Origin: Paracoccus limosus
Lineage (GTDB): Bacteria > Pseudomonadota > Alphaproteobacteria > Rhodobacterales > Rhodobacteraceae
DNA length: 64,000 nt
Direction: 5' to 3'
Assembly: GCF_009711185.1 (NCBI RefSeq)
Contig: NZ_WMIF01000015.1
Coordinates: 1-64,000 of the forward strand
Positions 46,317-55,420 of the stretch are shown here, piece by piece. Made by a program: the position numbers and the translations under genes. Positions within the stretch are counted from its first letter, which is position 1. Each line of letters opens with the position of its first letter. Under the pieces are notes generated by a model. It did no database searches. It saw only the letters and a program-made list of their open reading frames with translations, and had not been told where the DNA came from.

Positions 46317-47012
46317 ATGGTCCAGAGCACTGCCCCCGCCGGCGCCGTCCCGAAGTCCACCACCCCGAAGACACCGGCCCCGAAGGCGCCGGCGCCCTCG
46401 CGCCGTGGTCTGATCATCGCTCTTGCCGCCGTCGCCGCCGTGGTGGCCGGCATCGCGCTGGATACCCGCGTCGTCCACATCGGGTCCGAGGCGGATGTGC
46501 GCCAGCAGGCCTTTTCCCCCGACGCTTACGGCCAGAAGGAATTCCCCCGCATCGCCGAGGCGATCAAGGCCAAGGCCGGCGCGGCGCCGGAACTGGCGGC
46601 CGCGATTGCTGCCGACAAGGATGCGGCCATCGCCAAATACGGCGCGCCCTCGACCACCGGCGCGATCATGTCGGTGCGGGTAACGGGCGTGGCGGGTGAG
46701 GCCAAGGCCGGGATCTATCCGCTGACCGTCGCCGGCATGCCGGATGGCGTGAATGTCCGCGTGCAGACCGGCCCGGCGATCAACGGCACCGACCTGCGCG
46801 ATGCGCCCGGCGACATTGCCTTTGGCGGCTTCAAGAACCAGATCGAATATCAGAACGCCGGCGCTGGCATCAACCGCGCCATGAAGGCCGCCGTGCTGGA
46901 CAAGATCGACGCTGCCAACCTGACCGGCAAGACCGTCGAGGTCACCGGCGCCTTCCGCCTGATCAACCCCAAGAACTGGCTGATCACCCCGGTCGAGGTG
47001 GTGGTGAAATGA
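46317..47012 (+). CDS. DUF2291 family lipoprotein/membrane-anchored protein of the erythritol importer operon
   Basis: A 231-residue protein with an Ala/Pro-rich N-terminus, one membrane anchor (GLIIALAAVAAVVAGIAL, about 31-48) and a periplasmic beta domain (YPLTVAGMPDGVNVRVQTGPAINGTDLRD; GAFRLINPKNWLITPVEV). DUF2291 genes accompany polyol ABC importers of this class in rhizobia, where the role is unclear but may be structural. The stop overlaps the ATPase start (ATGA). Confidence 0.85.
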   Translation: MVQSTAPAGAVPKSTTPKTPAPKAPAPSRRGLIIALAAVAAVVAGIALDTRVVHIGSEADVRQQAFSPDAYGQKEFPRIAEAIKAKAGAAPELAAAIAADKDAAIAKYGAPSTTGAIMSVRVTGVAGEAKAGIYPLTVAGMPDGVNVRVQTGPAINGTDLRDAPGDIAFGGFKNQIEYQNAGAGINRAMKAAVLDKIDAANLTGKTVEVTGAFRLINPKNWLITPVEVVVK

Positions 47013-48532
47013 GCCGCGCCCCCTTTACCAAGGGCGAGGTGGTGCTGGCGGCACGCCAGGTCGCCAAATCCTATGGCAATGTCCATGCGCTGAAAGGCGT
47101 GAATTTCGACATTCATCGCGGTCAGGTCACGACGCTGTTCGGCGAGAACGGCGCCGGCAAGTCCACGCTGATGAAGATCCTGTCGGGCGTCATCCAGCCC
47201 ACCACCGGAGAGATCGTGCTGGACGGCCAGCCCGTCGCCTTCGGCAGCGCCAATGAGGCGCGCGACCGCGGCATCTCGATCATCCATCAGGAACTCAGCC
47301 TCGCGCCGAACCTATCGGTGCGCGACAATATCTTCATGGGCCGCGAGATCATGGGCCCGACCGGTGTGAACTTTGCCGAAGAAGAGCGTCAGGTCCGCCG
47401 CCTGATGGAGGAACTGGAAGAGGACATCGATCCGCTGACCCCGGTCGAGGAATTGCGTCTGGGCCAGCAGCAGATCGTCGAGATCGCCCGCGCCCTGTCC
47501 GTGGACAGCCGCATCCTGATCATGGACGAGCCGACCAGCGCGCTGTCGGCAAGTGAAGTCGAGGTGCTGTTCAAGGTCATCCGCGACCTGACCGCCAAGG
47601 GCGTTTCCATCGTCTATATCTCGCACCATCTGGAAGAGGCGCTGACAATCACCGATCATGCCGTGGTGCTGCGCGACGGCACCATGACCGCCTATGCGCC
47701 GCGCGCCGAGATCGATCTGGAATGGATCGTGCGCAATATGGTCGGCGAAAACTACGATCTGGGCGCGCCGCCCGCCACCACCTTTGGCGAGGTGGCGCTG
47801 TCGGTCCGCAACCTGTCGGTGCCCGATCCGGCGGGCTTTGATCTGGTGGACAAGCTGTCTCTGGATGTGCGCGCGGGCGAGATCGTCTGCATCTATGGCC
47901 TGATGGGCGCCGGCCGCACCGAGCTTCTGGAGACCTGCGCCGGACGTCTGACCGCCTCGGGCGGCGAGATCGTGCTGGAGGGGCGCGAAATCTCGCATCT
48001 GTCGATTGCCGAGCGTATCTCGCGCGGTCTGGCGCTGGTCCCCGAGGACCGGCAGCGCGACGGTCTGGTCCAGACGATGAGCGTGGGGCAGAACCTGTCG
48101 CTGGCCTCGATCAGCAGCTTTACGCGCGGGCTCTTCACCAGCCGCCGGGCCGAGCGGCAGCTGATCGAACATTCGATCAAGACCGTCACCGTCAAGACCG
48201 CCGGCGGCCATGCCGCCATCGGCTCGCTCTCGGGCGGCAACCAGCAGAAGGTGGTGATCGGCAAGATGCTGGCCACCAACCCCCGCGTCATCATGCTGGA
48301 CGAACCCTCGCGCGGCATCGACATCGGCGCCAAGGCCGAGGTGTTCAAGCTGCTCGCCAAGGGCGCCGAAAGCGGGCTGGCCGTCATCTATACCACATCC
48401 GAAGTCAGCGAAGGCCTGTCCATCGCGCATCGGATCATCGTCATGCACAAGGGCCGCATCTCGGCCGAATTCGATTCCACCGTCACCAAAGAAAAGATCA
48501 TGGCCGCCTCGGGCGAGTCCGTGGCCGCCTGA
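47009..48532 (+). CDS. eryE: Sugar/polyol ABC transporter ATPase, double domain (EryE-like)
   Basis: A 507-residue carbohydrate-class ATPase with two ABC modules. The first has Walker A GENGAGKST and signature LRLGQQQ with Walker B LIMDEPTSAL; the second has a degenerate GLMGAGRTEL Walker A, signature LSGGNQQK and Walker B IMLDEPSRG. This tandem layout is that of RbsA/MglA. With the permease and binding protein it would import erythritol or a related polyol. Confidence 0.9.
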   Translation: MSRAPFTKGEVVLAARQVAKSYGNVHALKGVNFDIHRGQVTTLFGENGAGKSTLMKILSGVIQPTTGEIVLDGQPVAFGSANEARDRGISIIHQELSLAPNLSVRDNIFMGREIMGPTGVNFAEEERQVRRLMEELEEDIDPLTPVEELRLGQQQIVEIARALSVDSRILIMDEPTSALSASEVEVLFKVIRDLTAKGVSIVYISHHLEEALTITDHAVVLRDGTMTAYAPRAEIDLEWIVRNMVGENYDLGAPPATTFGEVALSVRNLSVPDPAGFDLVDKLSLDVRAGEIVCIYGLMGAGRTELLETCAGRLTASGGEIVLEGREISHLSIAERISRGLALVPEDRQRDGLVQTMSVGQNLSLASISSFTRGLFTSRRAERQLIEHSIKTVTVKTAGGHAAIGSLSGGNQQKVVIGKMLATNPRVIMLDEPSRGIDIGAKAEVFKLLAKGAESGLAVIYTTSEVSEGLSIAHRIIVMHKGRISAEFDSTVTKEKIMAASGESVAA

Positions 48533-48557
48533 CGGATCATGTGAGGGAGGAAAACCC

Positions 48558-49598
48558 ATGTCCGCAACCACCGCCCCGGCGCATCCGGCCCGCAAGTCCA
48601 ATTTCAGCATCGGCCGCATCCTGCTGGAAGGCCGCGCCTTTTTCGCCCTGATCGCCATCATCGCGGTCTTTTCGTTCCTGTCACCGAACTATTTCACCCT
48701 GTCGAACTTCCTGATCATGTCCTCGCAGGTGGCGATCTACGGCATCCTGTCCATCGGTATGCTTCTGGTGATCCTGAACGGCGGGATCGATCTGTCTGTG
48801 GGCTCGATCCTGGCACTGTGCGGCGTCGTCGCAGGCGCGATGATGCAAGGGGTCGAGCTGGACTGGGCAGGGGTCATCCTTTACCCGCCGGTCTGGGCCG
48901 TGGTGGTGCTGACCATCGCCGTTGGCGGGGCAGTGGGCGCGCTGAACGGGGTGCTGATCTCGGTCTTCAAAGTGCCGCCCTTTGTCGCCACGCTGGGGGT
49001 GATGTATGTCGCGCGTGGTGTTGCGCTGCTGATGACCAACGGCCTGACCTACAACAACCTGCGCGGCGCGCCCGAGTTGGGCAATACCGGCTTCAACTGG
49101 CTGGGCTTCAACCGCATCGCGGGAGTTCCAATCTCGGTCATCGTGCTGGCGACCATCGCCATCTTGGCCGGGCTGATGCTGTCGCGTTCGGCCTTTGGCC
49201 GCTGGCTTTACGCCTCGGGCGGCAATGAGCGTGCAGCCGAGCTGTCGGGCGTGCCGACGCGCCGGGTCAAGATCACCGTTTACACGATCTCGGGCGCGCT
49301 GGCGGCGATTGCCGGGCTGGTGCTCAGCTCGCAGCTGACCTCGGCCGGGCCCACTGCCGGCACCACCTATGAGCTGACGGCCATCGCGGCGGTCGTCATC
49401 GGCGGCGCGGCGCTGACCGGCGGGCGCGGCACGGTGCGCGGCACCATGCTGGGCGCCTTTGTCATCGGCTTTCTGTCGGCGGGCCTCGTCATCATCGGGG
49501 TGTCGTCCTACTGGCAGACGGTGTTCACCGGCGCGGTGATCGTCCTCGCGGTGCTGATGAACTCGATCCAATACGGGCGCGGTGGCCGCAAGAGCTGA
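48558..49598 (+). CDS. eryF: Sugar/polyol ABC transporter permease (EryF-like)
   Basis: A 346-residue inner-membrane protein of the RbsC type with about ten hydrophobic segments. LNGGIDLSVGSILALCGVVAGA, FVATLGVMYVARGVALL and GGAALTGGRGTVRGTMLGAFVIGFLSAGL are family landmarks. The ribosome-binding site is GGGAGG. Followed after 85 bp by the binding protein gene. Confidence 0.9.
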   Translation: MSATTAPAHPARKSNFSIGRILLEGRAFFALIAIIAVFSFLSPNYFTLSNFLIMSSQVAIYGILSIGMLLVILNGGIDLSVGSILALCGVVAGAMMQGVELDWAGVILYPPVWAVVVLTIAVGGAVGALNGVLISVFKVPPFVATLGVMYVARGVALLMTNGLTYNNLRGAPELGNTGFNWLGFNRIAGVPISVIVLATIAILAGLMLSRSAFGRWLYASGGNERAAELSGVPTRRVKITVYTISGALAAIAGLVLSSQLTSAGPTAGTTYELTAIAAVVIGGAALTGGRGTVRGTMLGAFVIGFLSAGLVIIGVSSYWQTVFTGAVIVLAVLMNSIQYGRGGRKS

Positions 49599-49613
49599 CG
49601 CGCAGACCTTTGC

Positions 49614-49657
49614 GCCGGGGCGGAACGGCCGCCCGGCGAAAGCCTGCCTTCGGGCAG
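49614..49657 (+). terminator. Hairpins between the permease and binding-protein genes
   Basis: Two adjacent inverted repeats, gccggggcgg / ccgcccggc (49614-49637, one bulge) and cctgc..gcagg-like (49643-49657). Such hairpins often raise the steady level of binding-protein mRNA relative to the permease. Confidence 0.45.
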
Positions 49658-49683
49658 TGAATTAACCCAAGGGAGTGAGACCA

Positions 49684-50631
49684 ATGTTCAAACTGACCCG
49701 TCGCGCGCTGCTGGCCGCCGCTGCGTCGCTGCCGCTGATGGCCGCCGCCGCCTCGGCCGAAGGGCTGATCTCGATCATCGTCAACGACCCGGCGAACCCC
49801 TATTGGTTCACCGAAGGCGAGGTCGCCAAGAAGACCGCCGAGGAGATGGGATATACCGCCAATGTCGGCGCCCACCGTGGCGACACCAACGCCGAAAGCA
49901 CCCTGATCGACACCGCGATCACCAACAAGTCGGTTGCGATCATCCTTGACCCGGCCAATGCCGATGGCTCGGTCGGTGCTGTGCAAAAGGCGGTCGATGC
50001 CGGCATTCCGGTGATCCTCGTCAATGCCGAGATCAACCAGGAAGGTCTGGCCAAGGCGCAGCTGGTGTCGAACAACGCCCAGGGCGCCGCGCTTGGCGCG
50101 CAGGCCTGGGTCGAGGCGGTCGGCGACAAGGGCAAATATGTCGAACTGTTCGGCGCCCCTTCGGACAACAACGCCCAGACCCGCTCGAACGGCTATGAGA
50201 CCGTGCTGAGCCAATACCCGGATCTGGAAAAGGTGGGTCAGGAAGTCGCCGACTGGGACCGCACCAAGGGTTACCAGAAGATGCAGTCGCTGCTGCAGGC
50301 CAATCCCGACATCAACGGCGTGATCTCGGGCAACGACGAGATGGCGCTGGGGGCGATCGCCGCGCTGAAAGAGGCGGGCAAGCTGAACGCCGTCAAGGTC
50401 GGCGGCTTTGACGGCTCGCCCGATGCGGTCGCGGCAGTGAAGGCGGGTGAACTGCAATATACCGTGCTGCAGCCGGTTGCCGTGTTCTCGGCGGCGGCGG
50501 TCAAGCAGGCGGATTCGGTGATCAAGACCGGCAAGACCGGCGTGGATACCGAAAAGCAGCTGTTCGACTGCATGCTGATCGACCAGTCGAACGCCGACAA
50601 ATACACGGCGCCCTTCGTGCTGGAACAATAA
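49684..50631 (+). CDS. eryG: Polyol ABC transporter substrate-binding protein (EryG-like)
   Basis: A 315-residue periplasmic binding protein of the RbsB class. The signal peptide is MFKLTRRALLAAAASLPLMAAAASA, then EGLISIIVNDPANPYWFTEGEVAKKTAEEMGY. Repeated Asn/Asp residues in NDEMALGAIAALKEAG and GGFDGSPDAVAAVKAG are typical ligand or hinge sites. The ATG at 49684 has GGGAG upstream. Ligand is likely erythritol or another short polyol, from context. Confidence 0.88.
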   Translation: MFKLTRRALLAAAASLPLMAAAASAEGLISIIVNDPANPYWFTEGEVAKKTAEEMGYTANVGAHRGDTNAESTLIDTAITNKSVAIILDPANADGSVGAVQKAVDAGIPVILVNAEINQEGLAKAQLVSNNAQGAALGAQAWVEAVGDKGKYVELFGAPSDNNAQTRSNGYETVLSQYPDLEKVGQEVADWDRTKGYQKMQSLLQANPDINGVISGNDEMALGAIAALKEAGKLNAVKVGGFDGSPDAVAAVKAGELQYTVLQPVAVFSAAAVKQADSVIKTGKTGVDTEKQLFDCMLIDQSNADKYTAPFVLEQ

Positions 50632-50669
50632 GACCACCATGGTGGCGCGGGCCCCCCTCGCGCCTCATT

Positions 50670-50705
50670 GGTCCCGCGCCTGCCTCCCCCCCGGGGCGCG
50701 GGACC
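50670..50705 (+). terminator. Long hairpin between the binding-protein gene and the second kinase gene
   Basis: An 11-bp stem (ggtcccgcgcc / ggcgcgggacc) with a 14-base C-rich loop lies between the importer and the second kinase, and probably lets only part of the transcription continue. Confidence 0.5.
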
Positions 50706-50751
50706 ACCCCGATGACCGGCCCGGCCCCGTCCGGGCACGACGAGGAAACCC

Positions 50752-52275
50752 ATGCCCCTGCTTCTTGGCGTCGACAATGGCCTGACGGTCACCAAGGCGG
50801 TCGTCTTTGACGAAACCGGCCGGGTGCTGGCGCTGGCGCGCCGCCGGGTGCCCCAGATCATGCCCGCCCCGCATCATGTCGAACGCGACATGGATGTGCT
50901 TTGGACCCAGACCGCCGCCGCCATTGCCGAGGCGGTCGCCGCCTGTGGCCGCCCGGCGTCGGAAATCGCCGCCGTCGCCGCCACGGCGCATGGCGATGGC
51001 GTCTATCTGCTGGACGCCGCCCGCCGCCCGCTGGGCCATGGCATCCTGTCGCTCGACAGTCGCGCCGCAGCGACCGTGGCCGCATGGCAGACCGATGGCA
51101 CCGCCCGCCGCGCGCTTATGCGCACCGGGCAGATGCCGCATGCCTCGGCCCCTTCGGCGCTGCTCGCGCATCTGCGCGATCATCAGCCCGACCGTTTTGC
51201 CCGCATCGCCCATGTGCTGGCCTGCAAGGACTGGCTGCGCTTTTGCCTGACCGGCCGCATCGCCACCGACCTGACCGAGGCCAGCACCTCGTTCACCGAT
51301 GTCGCAACCCAAGGCTATGCGCCCGACATCCCCGACCTGTTCGGTCTGGGGGCGCTTTCGGGTGCCCTGCCGCCGGTGCTGGCGCCGGCCGGCATCGCAG
51401 GCCATGTCACGCCCGAGGCCGCCGCCCTGACCGGGCTGATCGCCGGCACGCCGGTCGCCGCCGGGTTGCATGACGTGACCGCCTCGGCGCTTGGCGCGGG
51501 CGGGCATCGCGCCGGCACCGTCGCCATCGTCGCCGGCACCTATTCGATCAACGAAACCGTCTCAGAGGCGCCGCGCGTCGATGAACGCTGGTTCTGCCGC
51601 AACGGGCTGGCCTTGGGCGAATGGAACAACATGGCGATTTCGCCAGCCTCTGCCGCCAATTACGACTGGTTCCTAGACACGCTCTGCGGCGCCGAACGCC
51701 GCGAGGCCGAGGCGGCCGGCCGCGCCTTTCACGCCGAGATCATCCCCGAGATCGAGGCCGCGATGGCCCGCCCCTCGACCGCGCTGTTCCATCCGTTCCT
51801 GTTCGGCTCGCCCATGGGCGCCGAGGCCAGCGCCGGATTCTTTGGCCTGCGCGGCTGGCAGGATCGCGGCGACATGCTGCGCGCGGTGATCGAGGGCATC
51901 GCCTTCAACCACCGCATCCATGTCGATGCCCTGCGCGACGGCTTTGCCCCGCAGGCCGCGCGGCTGACGGGCGGCATCTCGCGCAGCCCGCTGTTTGCGC
52001 AGCTCTTTGCCGATGCGCTGGCGATGCCGGTGTCAGTCAGCGCCACGGATGAGGCCGCGGCCTGGGGCGCGGCGCTTTGTGCCGGCGCGGCGGTCGGGCT
52101 TTATGACGATCCGCGCGCCGATCCGCGCGACATGGCGGCGCTTGTCACCACCTATTCCCCCGATCCCGACCGGGCGGCGGCACTGGCCGCGCGCTTTGAC
52201 GTCTTTACCGAACTGGGCCGTGCGCTCGCTCCGATCTGGCCGCGGATCGAGGCGCTGGCGAAAGGAACCGCATGA
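50752..52275 (+). CDS. FGGY-family carbohydrate kinase (second kinase of the polyol locus)
   Basis: A 507-residue kinase, unlike EryA in detail but of the same superfamily. GVDNGLTVTKAVVFDETGR is the N-terminal phosphate loop, ATAHGDGVYLLD and ACKDWLRFCLTGRIATDLTEASTSF follow, and TGGISRSPLFAQLFADAL is the C-terminal ATP site. Closest in feel to L-xylulose (LyxK) or sugar-alcohol kinases. Its stop overlaps the start of a second GlpD-like gene, so the pair probably acts on one substrate. That substrate is not erythritol if EryA already serves; candidates are threitol, glycerol or a pentitol. Confidence 0.85.
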   Translation: MPLLLGVDNGLTVTKAVVFDETGRVLALARRRVPQIMPAPHHVERDMDVLWTQTAAAIAEAVAACGRPASEIAAVAATAHGDGVYLLDAARRPLGHGILSLDSRAAATVAAWQTDGTARRALMRTGQMPHASAPSALLAHLRDHQPDRFARIAHVLACKDWLRFCLTGRIATDLTEASTSFTDVATQGYAPDIPDLFGLGALSGALPPVLAPAGIAGHVTPEAAALTGLIAGTPVAAGLHDVTASALGAGGHRAGTVAIVAGTYSINETVSEAPRVDERWFCRNGLALGEWNNMAISPASAANYDWFLDTLCGAERREAEAAGRAFHAEIIPEIEAAMARPSTALFHPFLFGSPMGAEASAGFFGLRGWQDRGDMLRAVIEGIAFNHRIHVDALRDGFAPQAARLTGGISRSPLFAQLFADALAMPVSVSATDEAAAWGAALCAGAAVGLYDDPRADPRDMAALVTTYSPDPDRAAALAARFDVFTELGRALAPIWPRIEALAKGTA

Positions 52276-53939
52276 GCGCCGCATCCCCGCAAGACATCGA
52301 CGTGCTGATCCTTGGCGCCGGCATCAATGGCGCGGGCCTGTTTCGCGACCTTTGCGAACAGGGCGTCACCTGTATCATCTCGGACAAGGGCGATTTCGGC
52401 GGCGGCACCTCGGCCGCCCCTTCGCGGCTGATCCATGGCGGCATCAAATATCTGGAAACGGGCGAGCTGGGACTGGTCGCGCAATCGACGCTGGAACGCA
52501 ACCTGCTGCTGAAAAACGCCCCACATCTGGTGCGGCCGCTGCCCACCGTGATCCCGATTTTCTCGTGGCTCAAGGGGATCCCCGCCGCGCTGCGCACGCT
52601 GATGGGCTCGACCACGGCGCCGCGCAGCCGGGGCGCGGTGCTGATGAAGATCGGCCTTGCCATGTATGATTTCTACGGCCGCCGCCACCGGGTCATGCCG
52701 CGCCATCAGCTGTGGTCGCGCCGGCGCGCGCTGCAGGAAATCCCGCCGCTGACCCCGCGCATCGTTGCTGCCGGGCAATATTACGACGCCACCGTCACCC
52801 AGCCCGAACGGCTGGTCTGGGAACTGATCGCTGACGGGCTGCGCGCCAACCCGGCCAGCCGGGCGCTGAACCACACCGCCATCGCCGGCAGCGATGGCAC
52901 GCAGGTGACCCTCGGCACACCGGATGGCGCGCTGCCCCTGCGCCCGCGCCTGATCGTCAATGCCGGCGGTCCGTGGATCGACCGCATCAACGCCCAGTTT
53001 GGCCTTGCCTCGAAACTGATCGGCGGCACCAAGGGCTCGCATATCCTGCTGGACCACCCCGAGCTTCTGGCGGCCCTGAACGGCCGGATGATCTATTTCG
53101 AGGCCGATGACGGCCGCATCTGTCTGGTCTTCGACTATCTCGGCCGCGCGCTGGTCGGCTCGACCGACATCCGCGCCGACGATCCCGACAGCGTCACCTG
53201 CACCGAGGCCGAGATCGACTATTTCATGGCGGCGCTGGCCGGCCTGCTGCCGGGGCTGCAATTCGACCGCAGCCAGATCGTCTATGCCTATGCCGGCATC
53301 CGCCCGCTGCCGAATTCCGAAGGCGTGGCCCCCGGCCTGATCAGCCGCGATCACTCGGCCCCGGTCGCCGAACCCGAGGGCCAGCGTCGCTGGCCGATCA
53401 TCTCGCTGGTCGGCGGCAAATGGACCACCTTCCGCGGCTTTTCCGAGGAGGTCGCCGATACGGTGCTGGCCCGCCTTGGCCACCCACGCCGCGTCTCGAC
53501 CCAAGGCCTGCCGATCGGCGGTGGCCGCGACTGCCCCACGGAGGGCACCGCGCGTCAGCACTGGATCGACCAAACCGCTCGCGCCACCGGCGCCCGACCG
53601 TCGCGCGCGGCCCGGCTTCTCGACCGCTATGGCAGCACCGCCCATGCCATCCTCGCCCATGAAGGCGCGACCCCCACCATGCTGCAGGACGCGCCCGATT
53701 ACAGCCTGCAGGAATTCGACTGGATGGTCCGCCATGAACAGGTCGGCCATCTCGCCGATGTCGTCATGCGCCGCAGCGCCATCGCCGTCACCGGCCAGCT
53801 TTCGACCCGCGACCTTGCCAGCATCGCTGCCCTCTGCGCCCGCGCGCTCGGCTGGGACAGCACCCGCGAACAGCAGGAACTGGCCCTGACCCGCGATCTG
53901 CTCATCGACCGCCACCGCATCCGGCTTGGCGCGGCCTGA
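52272..53939 (+). CDS. GlpD/EryB-like FAD-dependent polyol-phosphate dehydrogenase (second)
   Basis: A 555-residue flavoprotein. It begins DVLILGAGINGAGLFRDLCEQGV, with APSRLIHGGIKYLETGELGLVAQSTLERNLL, NAGGPWIDRINAQFG and LVGGKWTTFRGFSEEVADTVL. It has a longer C-terminal domain than eryB, like GlpD. Coupled to the kinase by ATGA overlap. It would oxidise the phosphorylated product of that kinase. General glycerol-3-phosphate dehydrogenase activity is an alternative. Confidence 0.88.
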   Translation: MSAASPQDIDVLILGAGINGAGLFRDLCEQGVTCIISDKGDFGGGTSAAPSRLIHGGIKYLETGELGLVAQSTLERNLLLKNAPHLVRPLPTVIPIFSWLKGIPAALRTLMGSTTAPRSRGAVLMKIGLAMYDFYGRRHRVMPRHQLWSRRRALQEIPPLTPRIVAAGQYYDATVTQPERLVWELIADGLRANPASRALNHTAIAGSDGTQVTLGTPDGALPLRPRLIVNAGGPWIDRINAQFGLASKLIGGTKGSHILLDHPELLAALNGRMIYFEADDGRICLVFDYLGRALVGSTDIRADDPDSVTCTEAEIDYFMAALAGLLPGLQFDRSQIVYAYAGIRPLPNSEGVAPGLISRDHSAPVAEPEGQRRWPIISLVGGKWTTFRGFSEEVADTVLARLGHPRRVSTQGLPIGGGRDCPTEGTARQHWIDQTARATGARPSRAARLLDRYGSTAHAILAHEGATPTMLQDAPDYSLQEFDWMVRHEQVGHLADVVMRRSAIAVTGQLSTRDLASIAALCARALGWDSTREQQELALTRDLLIDRHRIRLGAA

Positions 53940-53942
53940 CGG

Positions 53943-54022
53943 CTTCTTTCGTGGTCAAATATCCCGGGGGAACGTTTTCCGCGCCCGTCGAGGGCATGGA
54001 AAACGTCGGGGGCAGAGCCCCC
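53943..54022. repeat. Interspersed intergenic repeat, copy B
   Basis: CTTCTTTCGTGGTCAAATAT at the left, CGGGGG, an inner inverted repeat (gttttcc..ggaaaac), then the GGGGGCAGAGCCCCC hairpin (54008-54022). It lies between the convergent ends of the second dehydrogenase and lpdV, so it probably works as a two-way terminator. Confidence 0.65.
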
Positions 54023-54030
54023 GGCCGCCC

Positions 54031-55419
54031 TCAGACATGCAGCGCCTGCCCCAGTGCCCGCAGACAGGCCTCGTGCAGTGCCTCGCCCCGGGTCGGATGG
54101 GCGTGCATGGTGCCGGTGATATCCTCCAGCCGCGCCCCCATCTCCAGCGCCAAGGCAAATCCGCCGGCCATCTCGGCGATGCCCGGACCCACGGCCTGAA
54201 TGCCCAGCACCTCATGGGTATCGCTGCGCGCGGTGACGCGGACAAAGCCGCTGTCATCGGCGGCGGTCATCGCCCGGCCATTGGCGGCAAAGGAAAAGAT
54301 CCCGGTCATTACCTCGATGCCCTGCGCACGGGCCTCGTCGGGCGCAAGGCCAAGGCTGACGATCTCGGGATCGGTAAAGCAGACCGCCGGGATCGCGCGC
54401 CGGTCCCAGCTGCGGCGGGTGCCGGCGACGATCTCGGCCACCATCTCGCCCTGCGCCATGGCACGATGCGCCAGCATCGGCTCGCCGGTGACATCGCCGA
54501 TGGCATGGACGCCGCTCATTGACGTGCGGCAGCGCTCGTCCACCGCGATGAAAGGGCCGGCCATGGCCAGTTGCAGGCCCTCGATCCCCGCGCCGGTGGC
54601 GCGCGGGCGTCGGCCAACCGTGACGAGCACCTTGTCGGCGGCAATGTCCTCGGCGCCATCGACCCCGGCCACGCGCAGCGCGCCGGTTTCGGACAGGCCG
54701 CCGGCCCGCGCCCCGGTCAGCACCCGCACCCCCAGCGCTGCCAGCCGCTGCGCCATCGGCCGCGTCAGTTCGGCGTCATATTGCGGCAGGATGCGCGGCC
54801 CGGCCTCGATCACCGTGACCTGCGATCCCAGCTTGGCATAGGCGGTGCCCAGCTCCAGCCCGATATAGCCGCCGCCGACCACGGCCAGCCGCTCGGGCAC
54901 CTCGGTCAGGGCCAGCGCCCCGGTCGAAGAAATCACCTTGCCGCCAAAGGGCAGGGTCGGCAGCTCGACCGGCTCCGAGCCGGTGGCGATCACCAGCACC
55001 TCGGTGCGGATGCGCACCGGGCCCTCGGGCGTGGTGATCTCGGCGGTCTTGCCATCGGTCAGCCGTGCCTCGCCCGTGATCAGCCGGATCCGCGCCTTGC
55101 GCAAAAGGCCGGCGATGCCGCCGGTCAGGCGGCTGACGATGCCGTCTTTCCATGCCATGGTCGCGGCCAGATCCAGCCGGGCGCCAAACGCGCCGATCCC
55201 CATCGAAGGATTCGAGGAAAGGCCGACAATCCGATGATATTCCTCGGCGGCATGGATCAGCGCCTTGGACGGGATACAGCCGGTGTTCAGGCAGGTGCCG
55301 CCGGGGCGGGCGGCATCGACCAGCACGGTGTCGACGCCCAGCTGCCCCGCGCGGATCGCGCAGACATAGCCGCCGGGGCCGGCGCCGATCACCAATAGCC
55401 TGCATTGGATCTCGCGCAT
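54031..55419 (-). CDS. lpdV: Dihydrolipoyl dehydrogenase (E3) of the branched-chain complex
   Basis: A 462-residue FAD/NAD flavoprotein that reoxidises dihydrolipoamide. Redox cysteines are Cys43 and Cys48 (GGTCLNTGCIPSK), the NAD-binding GGGYIGLELGTAYAKLG follows, and the catalytic C-terminal HPTRGE is at 441-446. Last gene of bkdA1-bkdA2-bkdB-lpdV, one base after the E2 stop. Confidence 0.93.
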   Translation of the reverse strand: MREIQCRLLVIGAGPGGYVCAIRAGQLGVDTVLVDAARPGGTCLNTGCIPSKALIHAAEEYHRIVGLSSNPSMGIGAFGARLDLAATMAWKDGIVSRLTGGIAGLLRKARIRLITGEARLTDGKTAEITTPEGPVRIRTEVLVIATGSEPVELPTLPFGGKVISSTGALALTEVPERLAVVGGGYIGLELGTAYAKLGSQVTVIEAGPRILPQYDAELTRPMAQRLAALGVRVLTGARAGGLSETGALRVAGVDGAEDIAADKVLVTVGRRPRATGAGIEGLQLAMAGPFIAVDERCRTSMSGVHAIGDVTGEPMLAHRAMAQGEMVAEIVAGTRRSWDRRAIPAVCFTDPEIVSLGLAPDEARAQGIEVMTGIFSFAANGRAMTAADDSGFVRVTARSDTHEVLGIQAVGPGIAEMAGGFALALEMGARLEDITGTMHAHPTRGEALHEACLRALGQALHV

Positions 55420-55420
55420 C

